DNA from: Leishmania mexicana MHOM/GT/2001/U1103
Taxonomy: Eukaryota > Euglenozoa > Kinetoplastea > Trypanosomatida > Trypanosomatidae
NCBI RefSeq assembly: GCF_000234665.1
Contig: NC_018325.1
Span: 353,012 to 417,011 of the forward strand
Length of the DNA: 64,000 nt
Reading direction: 5' to 3'
The translations under genes were made by a program, and so were the position numbers. This document shows, one piece after another, positions 1 through 8,437 of the stretch. Positions within the stretch are counted from its first letter, which is position 1. Each line of letters opens with the position of its first letter. The notes beneath the pieces were generated by a model. It was given only the letters and a program-made list of their open reading frames with translations. It was not told where the DNA came from and made no database searches.

Positions 1-19
1 CGACCAAGGGCAGCAGCCG

Positions 20-3000
20 ATGCATGAGTACAGCTCCATTTCGGACGGTGCCCGCCACCTCAACTCAGCGCGGCATCGATCAGCTGCTTCGGCCGCCGCC
101 CTCTTTTTCCACTCTCCCTCCGTCACCGGCGGCTTCGCTGGCTCGCCTTGCGCCGGCGGCTCGGCAGCCTTCCGGCACGGAAGGCGGGCTGCTGCTGCCA
201 CGTCTGCCGTCTCTAGTACGGCGACCTTTGCCAGCGCGACAGGAGCGTCGGCGATGGTTGCCACAGCCGCCTCTGCCGCGGCGGCCCAAGCCGAACCGTG
301 CTGCGTTGCGGCGCTTATCTTCAACAACGCCAAGGAGGTCGGCGTCGCGCTCTGCGAGTTGCCGTCGCTGACCGTGTCTCTCTTCCAGTACGGGGACACG
401 GCCACCTTCTTCAAGACAGCATCGCTGCTGCACACACGCAACCCGGTCGAGGTGCTTGTCCCATCGACCGCCGTCGACAGTGAGCTGGTGCAAGCGGTGC
501 TGCGGCAGCACGGCGCCCACATGACCTTCACAAGCGTGCAGCGCTGCTTCTACAATGCGGAGGAGGGGGTGCGGCGACTGTCGCAGCTGAAGTCGTCGAC
601 CGAGGCGTCACTGTGCATTGAGGACACAGACCGCTACCTGTGCGTGGCGGCCGCTAACGCAGTCGTCTTGTACATGGAGCACGTGAACGATATGCACCTG
701 CTGCCAGGCTCCGTGCGCGTGCGGGCAGAGGCGCTGGAGCATTACATGGAGGTCTCCCGCACCACGGCACGGGCGCTGCAGATTATTCCGGACACCGCGT
801 GCGTGTCAGCGGCGGCGGCGGCGCCGATGGAGTTCATGCGCAACGCAGCGAGCGGCAGTGAGAGGGCCGACCGGCAGCAGCGGGTGCGCGCTCAGCGATA
901 TGGAGCGGCGCAGACGGTGATGTTTTTCGGCCACGACCTTGCCGAACTGCCACTGCTGCAGACGGTCGCGCTTGTGGACGCCATCCCACGCGCCTGCACG
1001 GTCATGGGCCAGCGCTACCTCCGCCGCACTCTTCTCCAACCGCTGCGCGACTGCGTTGCTGTCCAAGGCCGCCACGACGCTGTCGAATGGCTTCTCTGCG
1101 AGCCGAGGCGACTTCACATGCTGCGCACACTTCTACGGCATACCGCCGCGCTTGACCTGGAGCGCTTGACGGCGACACTGACCCATCGATCACGACGCGA
1201 GAGAAGCAGCGCTCAGCAGCAGTCGTACCTGGAGTCGCTGCAGCTGCTCTGGAGCGCTCTGCCCCACCTGGAGCAACTACACGTACAGCTCAAGGCCTAC
1301 CTGGGGCCGCTGCTGGGAGTGCAGGCACCAGTGTATAGAGAAGGCGTACCGTCATCGACACCATCACTACTGCCGAGTGGCGGCTCAGACGCGGCGGCGC
1401 CGTCCCACGATCTGCGCAGCACCGCAGCGCACCCTTCAGTACTGCACAGCATCGCCACCGCGCTAGGGCAGTGCCGCTTCCCCGAGCTGGAGACCCTCAT
1501 GGGCACCTACCTCGAGCGCTCCGTGCTGCCGTCGGTCGTCGGGGACCATGAGAGGAGCGCCGCGCACTACGGAGCGCTGCATGGTGCCGACACCGGTAGC
1601 CCACAAATCCCGCCGTGCGTGTCTGCGGTGGCGCAGCAGCAGCAGCTTCCGCAACGGCGGCGACGACGACTGCGCAGCGACGACGGCGCCGCACTGGACT
1701 CACCTCGGCACCCGCAGGAGCGGTCGCAGCGCGTCGCAGCCGTCTTTTTGCGGCTCCTTCGCATGTGTTTCCTTGTGCAGGCTCCGCATAGCGGCGAGCT
1801 GGACGCACTTCGCACGCGGCTGAGCCTCCGCATCTCCGACATCACCTCCTACGCGGCGGAGCTGCGCGCGACGTACCGGATCTTCTCGCTGCGCCTGGAG
1901 CCGGACCCGGTGAAGCTGTACTGCTTCTCCTACGCCGTTGCAGAGGAGGCGAAGGCGCAGGCCGGTCCCTTCACGTGGCGCTTTGCAGGCGGCTCGCACT
2001 TCGCTTTGTATCTTTCTGCCCTGCGTGAACAGCAGCTGCGGCGGCAACAGGAGCAGCACCAGGGTCAGGGGCGGACCCTGCGTTGCTCTCAGTGGCACCC
2101 GCCTACTTCTGCCGGCGACTCGTTGTGCACTGTCTCGTCGTCCCCTCCGGCGGAGCTGTCACGGCACACGAGCGATGCGGACGGCGCCGGATTCGACTCC
2201 TCCGCCATTGATCCTTTTTCCCCTTCCATGTCCGGCACGAACCACACAGCCTCTCGTCAGCTGCGTCGCCGCAGAGTGCGGTGCAGCACAGAGGAGCTCG
2301 ACTACCGCTGCGCCCGGGCACAGGAGTGCGTCGCCGCGGTCCTGCAGCTGCAGCTGCACAGTGTGCAACCCCTCGTCCGCGCCATCCAGCATGAGTTCCT
2401 CGGCTCTCTGCAGGCTACCGTAGAATCGGTGGCGCTGCTGGACACTCTGCTGTGCTTTGCGCTCTACTCGCTGACACATCAGTGCACGCGACCGGTGCTG
2501 GTCGAGCTGCGGACGGGGTCGACGACGGCGCCACACGTGCGCACGTCGATGGCAGAGCTACCTGGGAATGGCGAGGCAGTGGCTTCTACAGGGCGGAGAG
2601 CCACCTCAGTGACAGGCGGCGCCGGGGCTTCGTGGGACAAGATGGACGAGTACACCAACGCCACAAGCGCCGCTGCCGGTGTAGGGGACCAGAGAGGTGG
2701 AACAGCCGCATCCGCGGGGACGTCCGAGATGTCCAGTGATGCAGCGACGCCGTCATGCACGCCGTCAGCGGCGGCGACGACGGCGACAGCGACGCGCCAC
2801 GCCTCTGGAGTGCGTCTCTGTCTTGAGAACGCGCTGCACCCCTCCGCGACCCAGCGGCGGCAGCCACCAAGCCGCGCGGTGGCGCGTGCAGGACTGTCGG
2901 CGCGGTTGACAGGGGCGGAAGTGGTGGGCATGGCCAGGCCAGCCAGCGACTCCAGCGGTGGTCTGACGATGTCGTGGGGTAGGGACGACGGTGAGGTTTG

Positions 3001-3673
3001 TGTCGTCACCGGCCCCAATGCGTGTGGCAAGACGACTTTGCTCCGAATTCTCGGACAGTACTTCACCCTTGCGCAGGCGGGCTGCTTTGTGCCTGCGCAG
3101 CACGCGCAGCTGTTCCTTGCCGACCGCCTCCTTGCCCACATGCTGTGTGATGAGCTTCCCAGCATCATGCACTCTTCTTTCCGGCGCGAGCTTATGGAGC
3201 TGAGCGAGCTGACCCACGCCGCGACGGCTGAGAGTGTTGCCCTTATCGACGAGCTCGGCCGCAGCACTACCACCGCACAAGGCTTCAGTCTTGCCTGGGC
3301 CACGGCGCTCCTCCTGAGCGACCGCCGCGTGCACTCAGTGCTGACGACGCACTACGCCGGGCTGCCCAGCCTCGTACGGGCGCGACCGACGCGCGTCGTC
3401 GCCTTTCACTTCCGTGTCACCTTCCAGCATCTGGCGGCGCGGGACGGGAGCCGAGACGGCGTGGGTGACTCGAGTCGGAGGGGGCCAGCACGGACACGCA
3501 TCATGACTGCTCGCTTTGGTCACACGCTCTTCCCTGGGCCGTGCCCGCAGCGTTGGTACGGCCTCGCACTGGCAGAGGAGCTGCAGTTTTTCGAGCCGGT
3601 CCTGGCCATGGCGCGGCGCACACGAACGCGCCGATCGCCAACGGAGGCGCACACAGAAGAGGATGAGGTGTGA
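20..3673 (+). CDS. MSH4: MutS homologue, MSH4 type (meiotic recombination)
   Basis: Predicted MutS-family protein of 1217 residues. MSH4 works with MSH5 in a heterodimer that stabilises meiotic recombination intermediates; it is not a mismatch sensor. As in MSH4, the N-terminal mismatch-binding domain I is missing. A connector-like region (about residues 95-270) matches MSH4 in motifs such as FTSVQRCFYN. The core/lever region starts near residue 300 (FFGHDLAELP, then YLRRTLLQPL). The ATPase is at about 985-1160, with Walker A GPNACGKTT near 998 and Walker B LIDELGRSTTT near 1075. The C-terminal helix-turn-helix part carries WYGLALAEEL. Large Ala/Ser/Thr-rich insertions (about 440-560, 690-760 and 850-960) make it longer than the usual 900-950 residues. 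The reading frame is still open in the 18 bases upstream, so the true start may lie outside the window. MSH4 is preferred over MSH5 because of the DELGR motif and the connector similarity. Confidence 0.87.
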   Translation: MHEYSSISDGARHLNSARHRSAASAAALFFHSPSVTGGFAGSPCAGGSAAFRHGRRAAAATSAVSSTATFASATGASAMVATAASAAAAQAEPCCVAALIFNNAKEVGVALCELPSLTVSLFQYGDTATFFKTASLLHTRNPVEVLVPSTAVDSELVQAVLRQHGAHMTFTSVQRCFYNAEEGVRRLSQLKSSTEASLCIEDTDRYLCVAAANAVVLYMEHVNDMHLLPGSVRVRAEALEHYMEVSRTTARALQIIPDTACVSAAAAAPMEFMRNAASGSERADRQQRVRAQRYGAAQTVMFFGHDLAELPLLQTVALVDAIPRACTVMGQRYLRRTLLQPLRDCVAVQGRHDAVEWLLCEPRRLHMLRTLLRHTAALDLERLTATLTHRSRRERSSAQQQSYLESLQLLWSALPHLEQLHVQLKAYLGPLLGVQAPVYREGVPSSTPSLLPSGGSDAAAPSHDLRSTAAHPSVLHSIATALGQCRFPELETLMGTYLERSVLPSVVGDHERSAAHYGALHGADTGSPQIPPCVSAVAQQQQLPQRRRRRLRSDDGAALDSPRHPQERSQRVAAVFLRLLRMCFLVQAPHSGELDALRTRLSLRISDITSYAAELRATYRIFSLRLEPDPVKLYCFSYAVAEEAKAQAGPFTWRFAGGSHFALYLSALREQQLRRQQEQHQGQGRTLRCSQWHPPTSAGDSLCTVSSSPPAELSRHTSDADGAGFDSSAIDPFSPSMSGTNHTASRQLRRRRVRCSTEELDYRCARAQECVAAVLQLQLHSVQPLVRAIQHEFLGSLQATVESVALLDTLLCFALYSLTHQCTRPVLVELRTGSTTAPHVRTSMAELPGNGEAVASTGRRATSVTGGAGASWDKMDEYTNATSAAAGVGDQRGGTAASAGTSEMSSDAATPSCTPSAAATTATATRHASGVRLCLENALHPSATQRRQPPSRAVARAGLSARLTGAEVVGMARPASDSSGGLTMSWGRDDGEVCVVTGPNACGKTTLLRILGQYFTLAQAGCFVPAQHAQLFLADRLLAHMLCDELPSIMHSSFRRELMELSELTHAATAESVALIDELGRSTTTAQGFSLAWATALLLSDRRVHSVLTTHYAGLPSLVRARPTRVVAFHFRVTFQHLAARDGSRDGVGDSSRRGPARTRIMTARFGHTLFPGPCPQRWYGLALAEELQFFEPVLAMARRTRTRRSPTEAHTEEDEV

Positions 3674-4514
3674 GGCAGGGATTTGAGTGGTGAATGGGCT
3701 GTTGGGGGGGGGATGGGTGTGGCACCACGTAAGGCGGCCGCTGCGAGGCAACGGTGCCACTCCAGGTGCAGCGATGCCCATGCGCGTGTGCGCTGTGCGC
3801 GTCTTCGCTGCACGGGTTAGCCGCCGACGACCTCAACCGATCCCTTCTCCAGCTCAGCCGTCCCCTCCTCGCTCGCCCTCCGTCTTTGCCCGCGCTACAT
3901 TGTGGTGTGTGGGCCTCCTTCCTCGTGGAGGCGCGCCCGCTGCCCATGGAGCACCTGCCTCCCCCCGTCGCCGTTCGTCCACGCGCCACTCCGCCCACGT
4001 TGGCGCGCATCTGCTTGCGCCCTTTGTTTTGTTTTCGACTGTGTTTCCGCTTCTCGCTTCCTGCTTCGCCACCGCTGCTTCCAATGAACCCTTCCCCCCT
4101 CCCACTTGCCGTTGCTCGGGTGACGGTCCTCTTTGCCTGAGAGACACCATCCCCTGGCCGTGCCCCCACCCTTCCCCCGTCTTGGCCTCGCCGTATGCCG
4201 CTCTACACAGACACACACGCACGGTTGCCTCGACCCTTCCCTCTCCCGCTGGCCATGTGGGCGAGACAGGCGAAAAAGGCGCAGGAGGCGGCATACAGCC
4301 GTGCATGTCGCAAGGCAGTGAGGGGGGGGGTGTCGACAGCCGTGCCGCCTCCTCCTCCTCCTTTGCTCACAGGAGGTGTGCACTTGTTCATCTCCCGCCT
4401 CCCTCCCCCTTCGCCTTCGTCTTTTCAGCGCCTTGTCAGCACTCTCTCTCGCTGCTCCCTCGCCACCCTCCCCGCGTTTTGGTTTGTGCTGTGCACTTCT
4501 GCTCAACGGGCGCC
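3674..4514. other. intergenic spacer / UTRs
   Basis: No gene seen. The spacer is pyrimidine-rich with G-runs (about 3705 and 4322). It should hold the 3' UTR of the MSH4 gene and the 5' UTR of the following CAP-like gene. A 311-codon open frame starting at 3687 has low-complexity Pro/Ser/Arg composition. It only looks gene-like where it enters the first CAP exon frame at 4515. Confidence 0.6.
4389..4428 (+). promoter_or_regulatory. SL trans-splice acceptor for the CAP-like gene
   Basis: A long C/T tract (about 4389-4426) ends in CAG, with the AG at 4427-4428. It lies 86 bases before the ATG at 4515. This is the usual layout of a trypanosomatid splice acceptor and supports 4515 as the original start of the broken gene. 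Confidence 0.5.
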
Positions 4515-6656
4515 ATGGTGGCTCTGAAGGCGCCGCTGCCACCGCGCCCAGAGGCGGCGGCACCAAACCTCGATGAGGTGCAAGTAGCCTTCCGTGAGCT
4601 TCTAAAGCAGGGCGCAGCCTGAACATGCCACATGTGGAGGCGGCGCAGAACGCGCTGCAGGAGGTGCTCCGCGAACACACCCGCCTCCTCACCTACGTGG
4701 AGACCCACTCTCGACCGAAGGCAGCCGCAGCGTCGGCCACCGCGGACGACGACGATGGCGATACCAAGCCTGCGTGTACACCTTCCGGGTCATGCACGAC
4801 CGCGCCATCACGACAGTGCAGGATGGCGTCGTGGCTGCCACGCAGCAGCGGCAGCGGGAGGCGGGCAATTTCTCTCGCGCCAAGGCATCGCTGGAGGCCT
4901 CCTCCTCGCCATCGCTGGCTGAGGGCGTTCTTCAGTGCATCGGGGCCCTCATAGAGTCGCTTGGCTGGGTCTTGCATCGATCCATCGCTTGCGGTGGAGA
5001 TTTGCAGAGCTACTTGACATCTATGCCGCAGAAGCTCGGTGGCTTGTCGACGCACGCCCTGTCAGCGTCCGAGCCAGGCTGAGCAACATTGTCGTCGTCA
5101 TCGACGAGCCCCACAGCGTCGAACACCGCTGTTGCTGGCGCCGTCATCGTCTTACCGGCATGGCTGCATCAGGCAAAGGTGGATTTGAGTACGCTGTCAC
5201 ACTTTGTCTCCAAGACGTACCCGCACGGGCCCTGGTTCGCGCACCACAACCGCCACGCCGTCGTGCGCAGCCGCCATCTCTGTCATCCGTCAGACGTTGG
5301 TGAGGCACCGCTCGAGACGCTGGTGCGCGTCGCCTCGCGTGTCCACGACAGGGACGTGGAGGCGCTGTCTAAGGTGGTTCTGCGCGTCGCACAGGCGCAC
5401 ACACAGTGTCTCGCGGCGGTCCGTGCGACGAGCGAGGGACCGAGGGATCGGCCAAGCCTGGCCAAAATCTTTGCGCCGCTGAACACGTCGCTGAGCGAGC
5501 TGACAGCCACGTGTGAGGATGTAATTCGTCGCCGCGAGGACGACTGCCTGCACGCGGACGCGGTGCTCGAGGCCGGCAATGTCTTCACGTGGCTCGCAGC
5601 CGACTCGGAGCCGTGTGTCGTGATCGAGGAAGCGTTCAGGAGCGCCAACACGTACGTGAACAAGATCACGGCGAGGGGGAACGTGCAGCAGCAGCAGCAG
5701 CAGCAGAATGGCTGCGCTCTTGGGCAGCAGGAGCTGGCCAAGGCGACCGTGACGTGGGCCGCAATGCTGCGCGAGGCACTGGAGCGGGTGGTGCTACTGG
5801 TGCTATACCGCTACCCGAGAGCCGTGCCATGGGGGGAGTCGCTCGAGTCACCGATGCCCCGATTCATAAGCGGGCCACGCCCGCCCTCTGCCCCACGCGA
5901 CCGCGGAGAGGCTGTACCTGTCTGGCGACGCGCACAAGCGGCGGCCGAGCAGGTGCTGCGCCGTCAGACGCACCCGTCGTCATCGACAACCTCATCCGCA
6001 GCAGCGCCAGCGCCACCCACGCGTCGCACACAGGATGCTCTGGTGGTGGGAGCAATGCCGCCGCCAAGCACGACGTCCAAGTCCGCCGAGCCGCAACCGG
6101 CAGACGCGCAGCAGTCGAAACCGACGCCAGAATGCACGCTCGACGCCGTCACGCAGACGTGGACGGTGCAGGACTACCACCAGCCCCTTGTCGGCCCCGC
6201 CTCAGGGGCGAAGCAGGAGCCGGTGCTCGTCGTGCTGCCAGAGGAGAAGCTCGACAGCAGCCACCTCGTCCGAATCCTAGACTGCTTCAACACCTACATG
6301 ACGATCCCGGTGAGGGTGAGGGGGGTCGCTGTGGAGCGCTGCCGGAACTCGAAGCTGCAGCTGGCGAGCAGCGTTGGCCCGGTGCGGATCAGCGATACGG
6401 AGCGGCAGGAGGCCCTCATTCAGACTTCAGCGCTGGGCGTGCACGCGGCGAAGGTGAACGGGCTGACGATCTACCTCGCAGAGGAGTGTAACACACCCAT
6501 TGTGACGAGAATGGCGTCCAACGTGAACGTCACGGTCATGGCGCGCATGCCGGACGGGGCGATCAAGAGGTGCGAGAGCTGGCGCTGCCGGAGCAGTACA
6601 CCACCATCAAGGAGGCAGACCAACTTGTGACTCGTGAAGTGACGTACTCCGGGTAG
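4515..6656 (+). pseudogene. cyclase-associated protein (CAP/Srv2-like), frameshifted
   Basis: CAP binds G-actin and cofilin and recycles actin monomers. Only joined reading frames give the protein. Frame 3 runs from ATG 4515 to about 4620; frame 2 takes over at about 4625-4770; frame 1 continues from about 4772. Around 5020-5110 frame 2 bypasses an in-frame TGA at 5080-5082. Frame 1 then runs to about 6568, where one missing base moves the coding sense to frame 3 and a TAG at 6654-6656. Two successive stretches resemble the CAP N-terminal helical domain. The first covers about 4550-5260 (motif IGALIESLGWV, then a helical part near 5165-5235). The second covers about 5300-5835 (LAKIFAPLNTSLSEL, then NVFTWLAAD). 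A Pro/Ala linker follows. The C-terminal CARP beta domain is at about 6250-6656: LDCFNTYMTIPVRVRGVAVE, and after the last shift LPEQYTT. A glutamine run is at about 5686-5706. An assembly error is the alternative, but neighbouring genes are intact over tens of kilobases. Confidence 0.75.
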
Positions 6657-7106
6657 CGACGGCACCTGCGCCTGCCAAAGACGAGCGACTGGAGCGCTGG
6701 GGGAGGGAGATGCCGGGTGACCGGCCGCGCCATGCGGCGACTCGCGCAACCGGTCCGACACGCTGCACGTTCGCCTACACGTGTACGCATGGTTCGGGCC
6801 TGCGCTCTTCTGCCGACCTTTCTTGCTGCTTCGCGTGCTCCCCTCCCTGCGTGCTTTCACCTGTGCGTTTCGGGCTCACTTGCCTGTCGCACTCTCCCCG
6901 GAAGTGCGTACATACGCCGGTGGAAAGCGGGGGGGAGGGGGTGGCGGTGCGGCGCACCTTCCGTGATTTGGATGCTGTACGTGCCTCTTCTCTCTGATGG
7001 CAGGTGAAGGAGGGCGTAGCGCACACACCCACGCCTCTCAGTGCGCGGCACCTCAGAGTCCAGTGCCCACTTTCTCTGGAAGAAGCCAGGCAGCCTCCTC
7101 CCCATC
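6657..7106. other. downstream region of the CAP-like gene
   Basis: No gene seen. Mixed-composition sequence with a G-run near 6930. It probably belongs to the 3' UTR of the broken CAP gene, up to the retroposon-like element that starts near 7107. Confidence 0.5.
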
Positions 7107-7568
7107 CCCTGGCAAACGCCAGAGCCACTTCTGGTAGTGACGGGGTCAGGTGCCTACGCCGCAGGAGAGGGAGGTCAGAGCGATGCATCGCTGCTGGTGT
7201 CGGCGGTGGGGCCCTGGATGACGTTGCATCGGAGTGACCCGCGACAGTGAGCACTATCTGTACCATCCACATGGTGAGCAGGGTGTCACCGTGACGCGGG
7301 CGCCTCCCACCCCCGGCCCTCACACACCGCCCACTGGTGTGGGGAGCCTGGGCGCCACCGCGAGGGGGAGACGCACCCGGTGGCGGCCGGCACGGTGAGG
7401 GCGCGAGTTGAGGCAGCGGCCTTGCTCTCCGATGGCTGGCTCGATGCATTGTTGTGGCGGGTGCGTGCGTGTGTGTCTACGGCTGCCATCGCGCCACGCG
7501 AGGTTGGGCCTGTGACAGGGGGCTGGAGGGAGGGGCGTTGGCGCTCATGTTGACGCAAGAAAAGGCGC
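7107..7568 (+). mobile_element. SIDER2-like degenerate retroposon (candidate)
   Basis: About 460 bp that differs in texture from the surrounding C/T- and CA-rich spacers. It opens with CCCTGGC at 7107. The next 75-80 bases follow, with gaps, the spacing of the trypanosomatid ingi/L1Tc 77-79-bp signature as I remember it: CCAC-TC, then GTG, GGGTC, then GAGAGG-AG. It ends near a short A-rich stretch, AAGAAAAGG, at about 7558-7566. Size, missing ORF, A-rich end and position downstream of a coding region fit the short SIDER2 elements that lower mRNA stability in Leishmania. No target-site duplication was recognised. The boundaries are estimates. Confidence 0.5.
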
Positions 7569-8437
7569 GCCTACGCTTTCGCGGCACGGGATACGCGACG
7601 AGCAGATAGGCGTGCGTCCTCCTCACTGCCTCTGCCCTAATCTATCTTTGTGCCGCCGAGCTCGTGTCTGTGCGCATGCACGTGCGTGTGCGGGTGTGCG
7701 CTCTCGTTCTGTGATCCCCGCGCAGCACCCTTTCCGCACAACGCATTCCGGGGCGCGCAAAGGTGCACGCACCCCGGACACACAGAGGAAGCATGACGTG
7801 TTGAGGACACACAAAGTCGCCTCTCGCTTCCCCATCCCTCCTCGACAGCCGCACGCCCTCAAGCACGCTCTCTCTGTCTATCTCACATGGGTGCACCGGC
7901 ACCCCCACCACCGCCACATTGCGCATCCGCGGCTGTCAGACCAGAACCGACCGAAAAGTGACGCGAGCGCACACGAGACGGGACCGCGGAGCGGAGGAGG
8001 ACTGCGCCGGCCACGACGTGCCCCTTCTTCGGCCTGTGCAGCATACGCCGTCTCTACCATGCGACACGGCGTTTCGCATGGTTTATGTCCTCCCCCCTCC
8101 TCCACCCATCCACGCCATCGTTCTCGACTCCTCAGCTGCTGCCGCTGCACCATTTCGCTCCTCTCTCTGTCCGTCATCTCATCCCTTCTCTGCCATGTAC
8201 CGTCGCCATCGCACCAGCCTATACACGCGCGCAGGCGCACACGCAGAGGTACAGGTGCCTCCCCCCCACTCCCACACACGCGTACGTGTCGCGCCGACGG
8301 TTCAGCAGGAGAGTTTTGGCAGTCGCACCCCTCCCCCTTCCCGACTACACCCCTCCTCGTCCTTCCTGCGGGGCACACATCACCTTCACGACGTGCTCTG
8401 AGGAAGGAGAGGCGCGATCGAGGTCCAACAGTGCCGG
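7569..8437. other. intergenic spacer upstream of AspRS
   Basis: No gene seen. The spacer contains GTGCGTG/CACACA-rich and pyrimidine-rich sequence and leads into the splice-acceptor region of the AspRS gene. A 401-codon frame starting at 7612 has Arg/His/Pro/Ser-rich low-complexity composition and runs out of frame into the AspRS gene, so I treat it as chance. Confidence 0.6.
8328..8402 (+). promoter_or_regulatory. SL trans-splice acceptor for AspRS
   Basis: A C/T-rich tract (about 8328-8370) is followed by the AG at 8401-8402, 36 bases before the ATG at 8438. This supports 8438 as the start and therefore retention of the N-terminal presequence. Confidence 0.5.

Noticed and set aside
2479..3303. 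274-codon antisense frame inside the MSH4 gene
   Set aside because: Shadow of the high third-position GC of the sense gene; the sense strand has MutS motifs throughout.
3687..4622. 311-codon open frame between MSH4 and the CAP-like gene
   Set aside because: Low-complexity Pro/Ser/Arg composition typical of translated UTR, with polypyrimidine tracts and a splice acceptor inside it. Only its last 36 codons belong to the CAP-like gene.
5674..5712. Glutamine repeat in the CAP-like gene as a cause of the frameshift
   Set aside because: The CAG run keeps the frame on both sides; the shifts lie elsewhere (about 4620, 4770, 5020-5110 and 6568).
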